Assembly (NCBI RefSeq): GCF_001642475.1
Contig: NW_019173934.1
Location: 310,001 to 374,000, forward strand
Length of the DNA: 64,000 nt
Direction of reading: 5' to 3'
Source of the DNA: Fonsecaea monophora
Taxonomy: Eukaryota; Ascomycota; Eurotiomycetes; Chaetothyriales; Herpotrichiellaceae
Shown here one piece after another: positions 25,691 to 37,545 of the stretch; position 1 is the first letter of the stretch; the number at the start of each line of letters is the position of its first letter. The notes under the pieces are model-generated. The model saw only the letters and a list, made by a program, of their open reading frames with translations. It ran no database searches and was not told the origin of the DNA. A program made the translations under genes and the position numbers.

Positions 25691-25709
25691 CTTCTTCTTC
25701 TTCTTCTTC
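25691..25709. repeat. (CTT)n microsatellite
   Basis: Six CTT units in tandem in intergenic DNA. Confidence 0.9.
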
Positions 25710-26886
25710 CTCACACGTCTGTCATCTTCGTCTTTGTCATGGTCGACCTGGACTACCAAAGTGTTCGAACCAGGCTAGAATGACCTATTCAAAGGTCTTT
25801 ACTAGGTAAATGGGCGGCGCGTCTTCCGCACCAACGGCGGCCTTATGTTACGCCTAGGTACTCGGCCTCGTACCTCATGCAAGGGCCAAAACAGCAACAA
25901 GTCTTCGCTAAACCAGACGAGGCCACGAGGATAAAGTGGTACGCCCTACGAGGTTTACCTCGTGAAAGCTCCGGATTGCACGTACCACTCGATAGTCCGA
26001 GAGGACGCCATGAGCCCCCCTATTTTCTGTCGATGTGTGAATAATGGTCCGATGGTCCCTTGGGCGGAGATTGCTATGGAACATACATGTACGAGGTAGT
26101 AGTAAAAGGTATGACTTTGGAAGGTTTCATACCTCCCTCCCTCCCATCCTACCTACATAGGGTATGTACATACCGAGATACCTACTCGTATCTACATATG
26201 ACCGAGGAGATTATGTCCCCCTGTACCGAATATGCACAAACTCGTATTCCGAGTACATGCATGTCCCTTGCTCCCTGTTGATGAAAATAGTCCACCAACC
26301 AACCAATTACCAAACCAAAACCGGCATCGGAGCGGACACTGGATGAACTCCAACTTCGCCTTGATGACACATCTCTGACTTCTTTGCCCGTGTGCCGAGT
26401 AACCTACTCGTACTCGGTATAGTGATTTCCTTCTTTTCTTCTACTCAAACGAGTAATTGGAGGGGTTTGGTTTTCCCTACTGCTTTCGAGAAGGATGACA
26501 CATCGTGCTTTTTCGTCCCATGGGTTCTGCATACATAGGCTGACGGGACCGAGGCGCGGATAGTACAGTACCTCGTACTTGTAGCGTTAACGGCCATCAA
26601 CGGGGGTTTCCAGCGCTGCAATTTTGATTCTTGCGGTTCCGAAATTCCGAGAGAGTGAATGCCCTGCCTATACAATGCCCCGGTGTACCAGCTGATGATG
26701 ATGATGATAACATAATAGCGCAGGAAACCAGCCGCATCTGCTCGGTCTACTACTCGTTCTATGTACACGTCCTTGTACCGACTATGTGCATACATGACCC
26801 ATGACCAATGACCTGATGGATCGCCTCTGATCTTATACGAGGTATGCATGCATTACCCGTGACGACCAGGAATATGGTCCCCGAAG

Positions 26887-26918
26887 AAAAAAAAAAAAAG
26901 GGGGGGGGGGGGGGGGGG
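26887..26918 (+). repeat. A13-G19 homopolymer junction
   Basis: Thirteen A (26887-26899) are followed immediately by nineteen G (26900-26918). The G run could fold as a G-quadruplex; its length is also prone to sequencing and assembly error. Confidence 0.95.
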
Positions 26919-27070
26919 TTCCGCACCCAAGTGTATCGTGCTTGCGTGCACCCTGGCCCAGCTGAGTAATTTTCTAATTAGTCACTCCTCAGAAGAAGAA
27001 AAATTGCCTGTTTTGGAACGAAACTTCTTATTCGAGAATCGGAGTATCGTTCTGCATTACTCGGTGCTAG

Positions 27071-27092
27071 CTAGGTACTAGGTACTAGGTAG
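27071..27092. repeat. Tandem heptamer CTAGGTA x3
   Basis: Three head-to-tail copies of CTAGGTA in intergenic DNA, related in sequence to the GTACCTAGGTAC palindrome. Confidence 0.85.
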
Positions 27093-28814
27093 CTCTGTAG
27101 GTAAGTGCCCAGGTAGGCAGGCGGTAACGCAGTGCCAGTGACACCAGATCAAAAATAAACTAGGAACTGGGGAGCCAGAAACCAGGAACCATGACACAAG
27201 ACGCCTCCCGGGATTTCGACTTCCTCGACTTTTCCTTTCTCCAGGCTTTGCGAGAGAGCAAAAGGAAATCTCTCTCTCAAAAAAAGGCATATTTATTTTC
27301 CCGGCTTCCATCTCCCCCCTCTTGCCGGTTCCGCCAACTTTGAATGCCCTGGCCTAAACTGACCCAACCTGACCAGATCTGACCAGACCACAGAAGACAA
27401 GGTGAAAGGTCTCTAAAAAAACAACTCGTCGTGTCGAGGGAAGTAGGCAAGTAAGACAGACGTGTTCGCCTGCTTGACATTGCTGGTAACTACTCGTCGT
27501 ACCCGAGGATGGGGTTGTACATCCTTGCAACCTAGGTAGAGCAGGTAGGGAGATACTAGCAAGGTATGTCGATTGCATGTCACCAGGTAAGTAACGAGGT
27601 AGAGGTAGAGGGATCTGCAACGATGGAACTCGACTTCGAGGGGGGAGTGGAAAGTGGAAGACTTGGGGAATTGACATGGATGGCGAGTCGTCAATGTCTT
27701 GGGAGCCGAGGGGAGGGAATGAATACAAGAGATTCTGTGCAGGGATGGAGGTACGACCATGGAGATGATGATGCCCAGCTGCGCAGGAAGAGACCGGACG
27801 ATGCATACGAGGTTAATTACAGGTTGCAGGTTACATCACCTCTAACAATTAACATTCACGACGCCTCAGAAGGGAAAATATCAACAGTCCCTCTCTGTTC
27901 GGTTTGGTCGGCGATACAAATTCCCATGGCAGGCTTCAGTAACAAGGCCAGACAGAGCCCCTCGGGTTTTCGCCTTGGACAGGTCTCCTCCCCTACACCA
28001 GACATTTGGCCATGAATGGCTGACTGCGTGACTGTCTGCCTGCCCCTCCCACCGTTCTGGTCGTCGACGGTATACGCCTTGCCCTGACATCCTCCTTCCA
28101 ACCTATGTCTTGGTTCTCCAGGCATTCTCTATCCTCTATTCTTCCTTCCCCCTCCTCCGTCAAGGGATCCACAGTACCAGCGCCAGGATCAACACCAAAG
28201 AGGCCGGAGGACGCAGTCTTAGGTAGGGGTCGGAGGACAGGATAGGCGCAAGATGGCGCGAGCGCTGGCGCGTTGAGAAAGGAACAAACATAAAAGAAAG
28301 TTCCGGGTATCGTGCTTTTTCATACTGCACGAGGTAGGTACAGATCACGACGACGACGACGACCACTCTGGCTTGCTGGGACGGACTTGTGAGATCATGA
28401 ACCCCAGCGTCTCACCGGCTCTGGCTCACGCTCATAAGATGTAGAGAGAACCTTTCCACTACGATCCGTGGAGCTGTGCAGGAACATGAATTATCGAGAA
28501 TTGATGACTTTTCTTCTGTCACTTCTATCGTCTCTCATCGAGTCAGCCATCACACGTTGCCACAGACCACACAGTCCCAATCATTAGGGGCCACCATGTC
28601 CTATGCCAAACATTGTCTGACCTGCTCCTCATTAACCCATCTAATCGTGACTGATCCCATCCGTTGCTCTCGTCTAGGAAATTGTTTCATTACATCGTGG
28701 TCGTTTCGTTTTTACTCTCCGGGATCTTCTTTCACGGCCCTTATGCTGTCCTGCATCTCGGAGGACTATCCTCGCCTCTCACCTCCAAACAGTACCTTCC
28801 CCCTCGCAGAATTT

Positions 28815-31124
28815 TCAGACAACAAATACGTGACTCAGAACTCCGACAACATAAAGAAATGCTGCCACCGAGGGCCGGGTATCTCGCAAGAGTGGCAAAG
28901 AACGAAAAACATTGCTGGGTATGCATGACGACGCTGCATTACTCGCGCTAGCAGACGCTCCTCTGCTAGCGGATGTCGTTGGAGGAACGGTGGTAGCTGT
29001 ATACACACCGGTTGGCAGACTCCTAGGAGGTGGTTTCGTCGTCGTCGCCTCTCGAGTACCGGTGCTCGAGGCTGAGCTTTTTGTAATAATCGATGTGCTT
29101 ACCGTGTTTGCACTTGATATTTGCGACCCTTCCTGCGTCATGCTCGTGTTGGGCATCGGTGGACTGGTCACTATGCTGACCGGGGGCGTGCCTGGCGATC
29201 CGGCGATGATGACAATTCCTGGGTCCGGTGCCTGCCAGTCCGTGGCGTCAGCGTATAAAACCCCGTTGATGATGGCGCCAGCATTATTCGCGAGCATGTT
29301 CTTCTGGTCCGTGTTACAGGTCGTATTGACGGCGCGAAGGTGACAGATCGGATCGGCCATTGGAGGGGCGATATTCTGGTGCGATGAGTTAGCTTCCCCA
29401 AACGACGAGTATGTCGACAAGTCCGCTGGCAAGCCCATGCTGATGTCTGTTCCCTGGATGATACGCGAAAAGATGGTGAAGGCGGTCTCGGGCTGATACG
29501 CGGGCATCAAGTGACCGGAATCGTAGATTCGGCTGAAACTCAGGTTCCCAAACTCCCGAACGACACCGCCGACGTAGGTGCTATTGGCCACAATCGGGGC
29601 ATATCCAGCGTCGTACCACGGCAAATATGATGGGCCCGCCGCCCCAGCTACAGCGAAAGAGGCTGCTTCTCCTCCTAGCCAATTGCAGATGTAATCTCGG
29701 TCCCCGTATATCAGCGCAACTCTGACACCAGAATCGAGAAGATCAACAAGATCCTGGACGATGTTATTCCGTGCATAGTCTCCGGTGGTGTTGAAGGCAG
29801 TGAACACAGCCACTGAATCTTGGCTGTAGTTGACCGGCACACCAAGCGCTTCTTGAACCGATAGCTCATTCAGATACTCCAGGTAGAGAGCGCCCGGAAA
29901 AGGGTCGAGCATACTTTGCGAAATGTCGTAGATGGAACGCCCGGATGTAGTGTATGGCCCAACTACATAGTCTTCGCAGTACGATTGCGCTTGCGAGCAC
30001 GCTTCGTTGACTGCATCCACGTCTCCGTGGCCCATCGGGTCGAGGGCAGCTTCTTGTGAACGGCAGAAGGCAGTACGCTGCTCGCAGCCGTCTGCGCTGT
30101 TGTAGGCGCTCAAAGCGTTGAGTTCTTGAAGTTGCGAAATGGCTTCGATGGCATAAGTATTCTCATATGCAAACTTGGGATGATACGGCGTCTGGGTCAC
30201 GAGATCAATCCAGCCGTTGATGATGCCCAGTGACTTCAGTGTAATATCAATGGTCGTATTGGCAAAATCGGAATCTGTCTGACGACGCTCATTCTGGACG
30301 CCGAAGAAAGCTCCAATAGCAGGTCCATACTTGCCTCCGTAGGACTCGGTGAACAGGTGGACCTCGGCCGTAGGCTCATTGGCTTGCACACGGAGAGCGG
30401 TATTGTACTGAGGAAAGGAAGTGAGAAATGTTTGCAGAAAATGCCAGAGCGACTGGGCAGCAATTTGGGACGTATTGGCTGTGAATGACGGATTTCCCGA
30501 TCCGAATGTGCCATTGAGAAACGTGTAGCTAGGCTGCGAGATGGGTCCTGCTGTTGGTGGAGTGACTGTGGTTTCATCAAGCAGATTAAGGGAGGAGTTG
30601 GTCAGAATATCGTAGGAGAACCCCACCTGAACTGGCTGGTCAATGAAGACAATGTTGCTGCTGCGGTCCCAACCCCAGTCTCGTGCAATTGTGCCCAGCT
30701 GACCGTTGGCAATTTCCACTACCTGGCAGGGTCCAACCTCTTGGAATAGACCGACCATGCTGCTGGACCCAGGTCCGCCATTGATGAAGATTGTCAATGG
30801 AGCCGACTCGGGGAGTTGTCTCGCTTCAATAAACCAGAAAAAAGTGTTGATGGTGTAGTTTCCTTGACTGGGATCCAAAATATTCGGTGGGAGAGTGATG
30901 TAACCTGCGAATTGTTGCTGAGTCTCGAAAACTGTTGTACAAGTCCCCACGGGAACGTTTTTGTAGGCCACCGAGACATTTGGACTGACTGGAGAAGGAA
31001 TTATAATGACGGAATCATTAGCAGGAAGGGGAGGAAACTGAGCGAGGACCATCGAAGTGTGGACACAGAGGCTGACCAACAGATTGTTCAGCCATCTCAT
31101 CCATGGTGCCATGCGTTGCGACAA
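28815..31124 (-). CDS. Secreted, probably GPI-anchored serine carboxypeptidase (family S10)
   Basis: Single-exon gene of 769 aa. The N-terminus has a signal peptide (hydrophobic core about residues 11-28, ending VLAQ). The alpha/beta-hydrolase S10 domain follows: oxyanion-hole segment INGGPGSSS near 114-122, nucleophile Ser261 in ESYGGKYG, catalytic Asp477 in GDRDYICNWLG, and His538 in DSGHLMPAYQP. Many NxS/T sites suggest glycosylation. After about residue 660 the chain is Ser/Thr-rich and ends in a hydrophobic tail (VAAFLYVVGVLSHVFVV) preceded by small residues, the pattern of a GPI-anchor signal. It is longer than vacuolar carboxypeptidase Y because of this stalk. Likely function is cleavage of C-terminal residues from peptides at the cell surface. 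MAPW at residue 5 is an alternative start. It is divergent from RPB3. Confidence 0.93.
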   Translation of the reverse strand: MSQRMAPWMRWLNNLLVSLCVHTSMVLAQFPPLPANDSVIIIPSPVSPNVSVAYKNVPVGTCTTVFETQQQFAGYITLPPNILDPSQGNYTINTFFWFIEARQLPESAPLTIFINGGPGSSSMVGLFQEVGPCQVVEIANGQLGTIARDWGWDRSSNIVFIDQPVQVGFSYDILTNSSLNLLDETTVTPPTAGPISQPSYTFLNGTFGSGNPSFTANTSQIAAQSLWHFLQTFLTSFPQYNTALRVQANEPTAEVHLFTESYGGKYGPAIGAFFGVQNERRQTDSDFANTTIDITLKSLGIINGWIDLVTQTPYHPKFAYENTYAIEAISQLQELNALSAYNSADGCEQRTAFCRSQEAALDPMGHGDVDAVNEACSQAQSYCEDYVVGPYTTSGRSIYDISQSMLDPFPGALYLEYLNELSVQEALGVPVNYSQDSVAVFTAFNTTGDYARNNIVQDLVDLLDSGVRVALIYGDRDYICNWLGGEAASFAVAGAAGPSYLPWYDAGYAPIVANSTYVGGVVREFGNLSFSRIYDSGHLMPAYQPETAFTIFSRIIQGTDISMGLPADLSTYSSFGEANSSHQNIAPPMADPICHLRAVNTTCNTDQKNMLANNAGAIINGVLYADATDWQAPDPGIVIIAGSPGTPPVSIVTSPPMPNTSMTQEGSQISSANTVSTSIITKSSASSTGTREATTTKPPPRSLPTGVYTATTVPPTTSASRGASASASNAASSCIPSNVFRSLPLLRDTRPSVAAFLYVVGVLSHVFVV

Positions 31125-31943
31125 AGGCTACAAAGACTCTTCTATCAGGTCCGTGTCCCGCGCGATCACACCTGCCAGCCTTTGGTCCAAATTCCCCGAT
31201 ATTGGAGGTCATCACCATGAGTGAAAAAGGCCTCGTTAGGACGATGGAGCTCCACCACAACCGCGTCCTGGATTGGATCAAATGGAGCGGGTAAATGCTA
31301 GAGACTACTGGAAACAGATTGACGGGGAATGTGCGATGCTTCCGGAACCGATAGCAGACAGTCGACAGAATGGTCCGATTGGCGTTTTTGTTTGCAAAGA
31401 AGTCGGGTAGAGAAGGTGCACGGATGCTGCTGAACCTGCCAGACTAGACTTTTCACAAGCTTCGAGATGGCAAAACAATCGACGTGGGGTGGGTCTGAAC
31501 GAGTGTGAGATGTCGGTGGAAGGTCAGTGCAGGAGACAATCACACAATAATGGAAGATGGTATGATTTTTCAACTTCTCTCCCCGCAGGCGCCGTTGACG
31601 CCATGTCTACGCAAGGCCATTCCTTGGCAGGTCAGAGTGGGCCATCTGTCGATCCTCAGCCTCGCCTCTTTCTCAGCCTTGTGCCGCGCCAGGTACCCGA
31701 AGGCCCAGGCATACACGTGATAGTCAGGCAAGGTAGCAGTGACTTGAGTGACAATCCGCAATATTCACGTGAAACGAGGCTGGACTGCACGTGACATGAT
31801 CTCGACTCGATTTCTTTCGCATCGCGTCTTCATCTTTGCCTCTGCTCTCTTGTCCGCGCCACAACTTCATGGTGAGATTCTCTTAACCGCCGTTCTGCGC
31901 AGAGCCGTGATTGTCGTCTACATTCTGGCAGAGGTGAGTAGCC
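31125..31943. other. Divergent promoter region, carboxypeptidase / RPB3
   Basis: About 0.8 kb between divergent start codons. No gene is supported; the short frames are on both strands and unrelated to known proteins. Confidence 0.6.
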
Positions 31944-33006
31944 ATGGCTTATAACGGCTACAATGGCTTCAACGACGATGTTATGGACGGGGTCGAGACC
32001 TCTGGTCCTAAAGTCACAGTGAGAGAAGTGAGACAGACGACACTGACATTTCTCCTGATCTCAATCTGACTCTTTACAGGTCGAACCAGATCGCTGCGAC
32101 TTTGTTCTACAGTCATGCTCTCTCGCTCTCGCCAACTCCCTCCGTCGCGCCATGCTTGCTGAAATCCCTACCATCTCGATCGATCTCGTGGACATTACTA
32201 CAAATTCCTCTGTTCTGCCTGACGAATATCTCGCGCACAGACTGGGTCTTGTGCCTCTAATCAGTAAAGGTGTGGACGAAAACCTCAACTATGGCAGGGA
32301 TTGTGATCGCTGCGACGACCACTGCGAGTACTGCTCGGTTGTCCTCCGCCTGCACGTCCGATGTTCTCAAGCCGGCACGATGCTGGTACATGCTAACGAT
32401 CTCATCGTCGCGAACCCTCGTCAAGACGGTATCGGTCGGCCAGTCATCCGTGATGCTAACGGCACCGGACCACTGATCGCCAAATTGAGACAAGGTCAAG
32501 AAATTCAGCTGGAATGCATCGCGAAGAAGGGAATTGCAAAAGAGCACGCAAAATGGGCACCCACATCGGCAGTGGGCTTTGAATACGACCCCAACAACAA
32601 GCTGCGCCACGTCGATTACTGGTACGAGACCGACGCCAAAGAAGAATGGCCGGTGGACGAGCGCAATGCCACGTGGGAGGGGGATGAATCGGCTGCCGAC
32701 GCCGCCTTCGATCCAGATGCTGTCCCAAGCGCCTTCTTCTTCGAAGTTGAAGGCATCGGCACTCTTGAACCGGACGACATTGTGCGCGGCGGAATCGACG
32801 TGATCCAGAAGAAGCTCGCCGAGACCATCAAGGTCCTGGGAGGTGCAGAGGCTGCTGGTGTCGACGCAATGAATGGTCTCCAAAGCCCCGATGGCTACGA
32901 GCCGGCTCCTCCAAATGGAGCATTCAGTTCATACGGTGGTCTCAGGGGCGGCGCGACACCTTATGGTACAACTCCTTACGGCGCTGGTGGTTACGGATCC
33001 TACTAG
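31944..33006 (+). CDS. RPB3: RNA polymerase II subunit RPB3
   Basis: Two exons (31944-32027, 32080-33006) give 336 aa. Rpb3 heterodimerises with Rpb11 and scaffolds Pol II assembly, like the bacterial alpha dimer. Diagnostic features are KVTVREVEPDRCDFVLQ at the exon junction, SLRRAMLAEIPTISID (the alpha-type dimerisation motif, about 48-63), HRLGLVPLIS, and a zinc-binding loop with Cys103, Cys106, Cys110 and Cys113. The C-terminus is Gly/Tyr-rich (GAGGYGSY). The 52-nt intron carries GTGAGA and TTTACAG sites; without removing it the frame stops. Length is close to the yeast protein (318 aa). It lies head-to-head with the carboxypeptidase and upstream of transketolase on the same strand. Confidence 0.96.
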
Positions 33007-34095
33007 ACCAAGAGCGCGACTGCTTTTTGCATAGCGAGGCGTTGGAGGTTTGGATGGCGAGGCGGATGTCGCCCAAGGGGAACAATTGGCGGGTCCAGTC
33101 AGTATGGATTCACGGCACGGCATGGTCTCAAGGTGTTACCCCCCAGTGGCAGAGAAAAAAGGTACATATCTCCAGGTTGGGTGAAACTGGAGCTTACCTG
33201 CTCCGTTGACCTTATCTTTTCAAACTAAAGGACATTTAGATGTTACTATGATGGGGAGGGCAAGGAACGAAAAGCAGCGAAACTGATTGTGTTACACGTG
33301 CTAGAGAATCTCGATCTCTCGTGTCTCTCAAGCAAGCATCATGAATCTTATTAGTCAAACCCAGACCAGCAGAGGTCCTCGAATCGACTTGAAGGGGTAA
33401 GTGGGAAACGCTCTACTGACTGGGCATTCTGAAACGTAGTCAGCATTGCGTGGAACAAATGCTGCCGTAATCAGGCACTTGTGTGGATTTGCATCCCGTA
33501 CTGCCGCCCATCCAGCATTACTGACGCTGATGTCGCTGCCTTTTTCTGTTCTTTCGGAATGGTTATGCTATTGGCGGGGGTGTGCATGCGTGTGGTGGTG
33601 TAATGTGTAGATGGTCTGAGGATATTTAACACTGGCTGGACCCCTCTGGACCTGATGGAAAACTTCAATTTCGTTGAGACCCGGAAATCTGCCCACCTCG
33701 AATCAAACACCAGACAGACGAAACAGACAGACAGCGCAGCCTGAAGCGTCCGGAACAGAAGCCGCCTTTCCTTGGCCCCGCCAGTCAGAGCTCTCGAATT
33801 CAGGTACTAAGTTGCAGGGTGCCAGACCACCTGCAACCAGTGAACATCAGACTCGCGCCACCGACAAAACGACAGAGGGTTGAGGAGCTTCGAACCCTGA
33901 CAATAATTGCCCCGCCATCCCGCTCGGTGACAAAACGTAAGTATTAGCCTCAATCGAGCAGTTCCGACAAGTCAAAGTCAACAGCTTGGGCTCGTCACTA
34001 AATTTTTTCCTCAACAGCCTCTGCAGAACCTCTAGAATTCCTCTCTCTGCTCTGTTCACCTTGAATTTGACCAGTTTTCACATCAGTCTGTCACA
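33007..34095. other. Intergenic between RPB3 and transketolase
   Basis: About 1.1 kb. It contains the RPB3 3' region and the transketolase promoter. GTAAGT near 33937 and a later AG before 34018 could bound a leader intron of transketolase, but this is not certain. No other gene seen. Confidence 0.5.
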
Positions 34096-36624
34096 ATGGG
34101 GTACTCTGATCTCGATTGGAAGGCTATCAACACCATCCGACTGCTTGCGGTATGGCTCTCTGCCCCTCCATGGTCATTTTCACATCTCCTGACTGCTATT
34201 GATTCAGGTCGATGCCACCCTCAAGGCCAACAGCGGCCACCCGGGTGCTCCTATGGGTAGGTGATTCATTTGACCGATGAAAGAACCACATCTGACGAGT
34301 CCTTCTTCCAGGCATGGCCCCGGTGGCCCACGTTCTTTTCAACAAGTTCATGACCTTCAATCCCAAAAACCCCGACTACATCAACCGCGATCGATTTGTC
34401 CTATCGTGAGTATGACCACATTCAAAGACATCACAAGGAAGAGGAGGAGAAGTAGAGGAAGATGAGGAAAAGATTGTATGCACGAACAGCGGGGTGGTTT
34501 GAACTTGGCTACTTGTGGTTGCCATTGACATTCCTCGTCTCCCGTGATAGCCTTCTCTTCCGGCATAAAATCACGAGATACTAGTCCTGTTGCTGACTAC
34601 TTTGTTCAGGAATGGTCACGGCTGTATGCTCCAATATGCTCTCCTCCATCTGTTCGGCTATGCCGTCTCAATGGACGACCTGAAACACTTCCGAGTATGT
34701 CCAACAGTTCCAACCTCCTGTTGACCAAAGCTCACACTCAGAGTAGCAAGTTGACAGCATCACCCCCGGCCATCCTGAAGCAAATGACACTCCTGGTGTT
34801 GAAGTGACCACCGGTCCTCTGGGCCAGGGTTTTAGCAATGCCGTTGGTCTGGCGATTGCTCAAGCTCACACCGGCGCTGTTTTCAACAAACCTGGTTATG
34901 ACCTCCTCAACAACTACACCTATTGCTTTTTCGGTGATGGCTGCGCCATGGAAGGTGTTGCAAGCGAAGCTGCTTCTGTCGCTGGACATTTGCAGCTGGG
35001 CAACCTGATTTGCATCTACGACGATAACCATATTTCCATTGGTAAGAATAGCCTCGACGAACCGGGCAAATACGATCGCTAATCAAGGACAGATGGTGAC
35101 ACCAAAGTCGCCTTCACGGAGGACGTTTCCAAACGATTTGAGGCCTACGGATGGCATGTTCAGCATGTCAAGGACGGCGATCACGACCTTGATGGTATTG
35201 AAGCTGCCATCAAGAAGGCCCAGGAGGTCAAAGACAAGCCTTCCATGATCAAGCTCACTACCACCATCGGTTTCGGCTCCAAGCTGCAAGGCACAGGTGG
35301 CGTGCACGGCAACCCCCTCAAGGCCGATGATGCCGCGCAAGTCAAGAAGAAGTTTGGTTTCAACCCTGAGGAATCGTTCGTGGTTCCCCAGGAAGTGTAC
35401 GATTTGTACAACAAGCACGCCGCTGAGGGTGCCGCTGCCGAGCAGGCTTGGAACGATCTGTTCAAGAAATATTCAAGCGAGTTCCCAGATTTGGCCAAAG
35501 ACTTCTCCCGTCGTCTGTCCCGCAAGCTTCCCGAAGGATGGGAGAAGAGCTTGCCAGTGTGGAAGCCGACTGATGCTGCGGAAGCCACCCGCAAGACCTC
35601 TGAGAAGGTCCTAGAGAGCATCCACGAAGCTGTCCCGGAGCTGTTGTCAGGCTCTGCAGATCTGACAGGAAGCAACAACACCCGATGGAAGAACGCCGTC
35701 GACTTCCAACCCCCGAGCCTGGGTATTGGTGACTGGACTGGACGCTACCTTCGATACGGTGTTCGAGAGCACGCGATGGCGGCCATCATGAACGGTATTT
35801 CTGCATATGGCACTCTTATCCCAGCTGGCGGTACTTTCTTGAACTTTGTGTCATATGCTGCAGGAGCTGTCCGTCTATCGTCCCTCTCGCACCAGCGAGT
35901 CATCTATGTCGCCACTCACGACTCCATCGGTCTGGGTGAAGATGGCCCTACTCACCAACCTATCGAGACTTTGGTCCATTTCCGAGCACTTCCCAACATG
36001 ATGGTGTGGAGGCCCGCCGACGGCAATGAGACATCGGCCGCATACTACATGGCTCTGACTTCGACCTCTACCCCTTCCATCCTGGCCCTGACCCGACAAA
36101 ACCTTCCCCAGTTGGAGAACTCGACAATCGAAAACGCCATCAAGGGCGGGTACGTTGCCATCGAGGCCGACAACGCCGACATCACCATCGTTTCCACAGG
36201 GTCCGAGGTCGGAATCTGTATCGATGCGATCAAGGTCTTGAAGGACCAGCACGGACTCACTGCACGCGTTGTGTCGATGCCATGCACGGAAGTCTTTGAT
36301 GCCCAGCCCAAGGACTACCAGCTGAAGGTCATTCCCGACGGCATCCCAGCCCTGTCTGTCGAAGTCATGTCGACTCACGGATGGGAGAAATATTCACATG
36401 AGCAGTTTGGCCTCAACCGATTCGGAGCTTCCGGCCCATACAAGGAGGTCTACAAGGTTCGTGATTGTTTTTGCCTCCCATGTTCGTTCTTGTGACTGAC
36501 AAATCTGTAGAAATTCGAGTTCACGCCCGAAGGCATTTCCAAGCGTGCTGTTGCCACTGTCGAGTTCTACAAGGGCCTGAAACCCCGATCACCCATCAAC
36601 CGTGCTTTCCAGCAAATCATCTAG
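34096..36624 (+). CDS. TKL1: Transketolase
   Basis: Seven exons: 34096-34149, 34208-34256, 34312-34405, 34610-34694, 34747-35041, 35093-36456 and 36511-36624, giving 684 aa. Transketolase moves two-carbon ketol units in the non-oxidative pentose phosphate pathway, using thiamine diphosphate and a divalent metal. Visible landmarks are His29 (SGHPG), His69 (NGHG), His103 (PGHPE), the ThDP motif starting GDGCAMEG at 157 and ending with DDN, and in the pyrimidine domain GVREHAM and [10 protein letters not shown]. The C-terminal transketolase domain ends [13 protein letters not shown]. Intron density is high at the 5' end, where two exons are under 60 nt. Intron 3 is long (204 nt) with a purine-rich tract. 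Length matches yeast Tkl1 (680 aa). Confidence 0.97.
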
Positions 36625-37545
36625 AGACTCCTGGGTGAAGGAAGTTGTCGGTGAATTAGGGTTGACCACTCATCTCGTCCAAGTCAGCACGAGGGCCATG
36701 TGTATGATGACGCAATGCATAAATTTTGATGCGGTCTAGATAGATTAAACGCAGGAAGATGATAAAAAATCCAAATACTGAGAGGTTTTTGAGACACGAG
36801 TGTTGACGTCGGGGAATATTCTCATTTGCGAACGAGCCTCAATCACGACACATGCTATCATCGACTATTTGCTCCTCACTTATTCCTCCCTCCAATAGTC
36901 TTGGGAGTCTGGCTGCAGCCTTTACCAGTTCGTCCCTCACTAGGTACGAGTACGTAAAGATGCAGGTGCAACTCTAGCGGGTTCAACAGCGCTCAACTTC
37001 CCCTTTGAACCAGTGGCTTGCTTGACCTCCACCCTGAGCGGTGTTTTCCACCTCTTTGATGCTTCTCTGGAAACCACGAGCTCGTCCCGTTTCCCCGTCG
37101 CCCAAAGCCAAGGGGCTCCTTGAGTGGAAGGGAAGGGGATTAGTCGTACAGTAGTAGATGCAAGTCCTGCTGCTTCACTCCTGTCAAGTCCAGGGATCAA
37201 TTTCCGATCTCATCCGTTCCCTGTGATTTCTTGCCAACAACGGGAGATACTCCTTCCCTACAATCCCAGAGCCTCAATTCTCGAGCCCTTTTTTATTATT
37301 ATTATTGACGTTGCTTGTCTCCGCTGTCGGCATGTGCGCCTTTCGACCTCATCCAGTGCCCCGCAGTCATCATTTCTCCTCCTCTGAGAGTACATTCTCA
37401 CATCGCTTGACATCGCTTGGACTTTGTTTGATGCCAATCCCCAACACACTGAGCATCCAGCGAAACTTCCGAATCGCAGCCGAAGCCTCCACTTCCCACA
37501 TGTCATAACTGATCTTGTTCCCGCCTGCTTTGCTCCTCTATAGAT
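36625..37545. other. Intergenic between transketolase and the SDR gene
   Basis: About 0.9 kb with an (ATT)5 repeat near 37294-37306. No gene supported; a long minus-strand frame overlapping 37258-38055 is a shadow of the SDR exons. Confidence 0.6.

Larger units (their letters stand above)
21542..28814. other. Gene-poor region between kapC and the carboxypeptidase
   Basis: About 7.3 kb upstream of kapC and downstream of the S10 gene. It contains simple repeats, one exact GTACCGAGTAC (22804-22814), several near copies (24708, 26410) and a perfect GTACCTAGGTAC palindrome (24900-24911). The longest frames (24020-24568 plus, 24109-24471 minus) overlap each other and look random. No RNA gene was recognised. 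Confidence 0.55.

Noticed and set aside
33880..33900. TTCGAA-containing stretch resembling a tRNA T-loop
   Set aside because: Flanking bases do not form the T stem on either strand and no acceptor or anticodon arm was found nearby; similar checks at 20631 and 25768 also failed.
34406..34609. Possible TPP riboswitch in the long transketolase intron
   Set aside because: The CUGAGA-containing thi-box core and its partner stem were not found, and fungal TPP riboswitches are known from thiamine synthesis genes, not transketolase.
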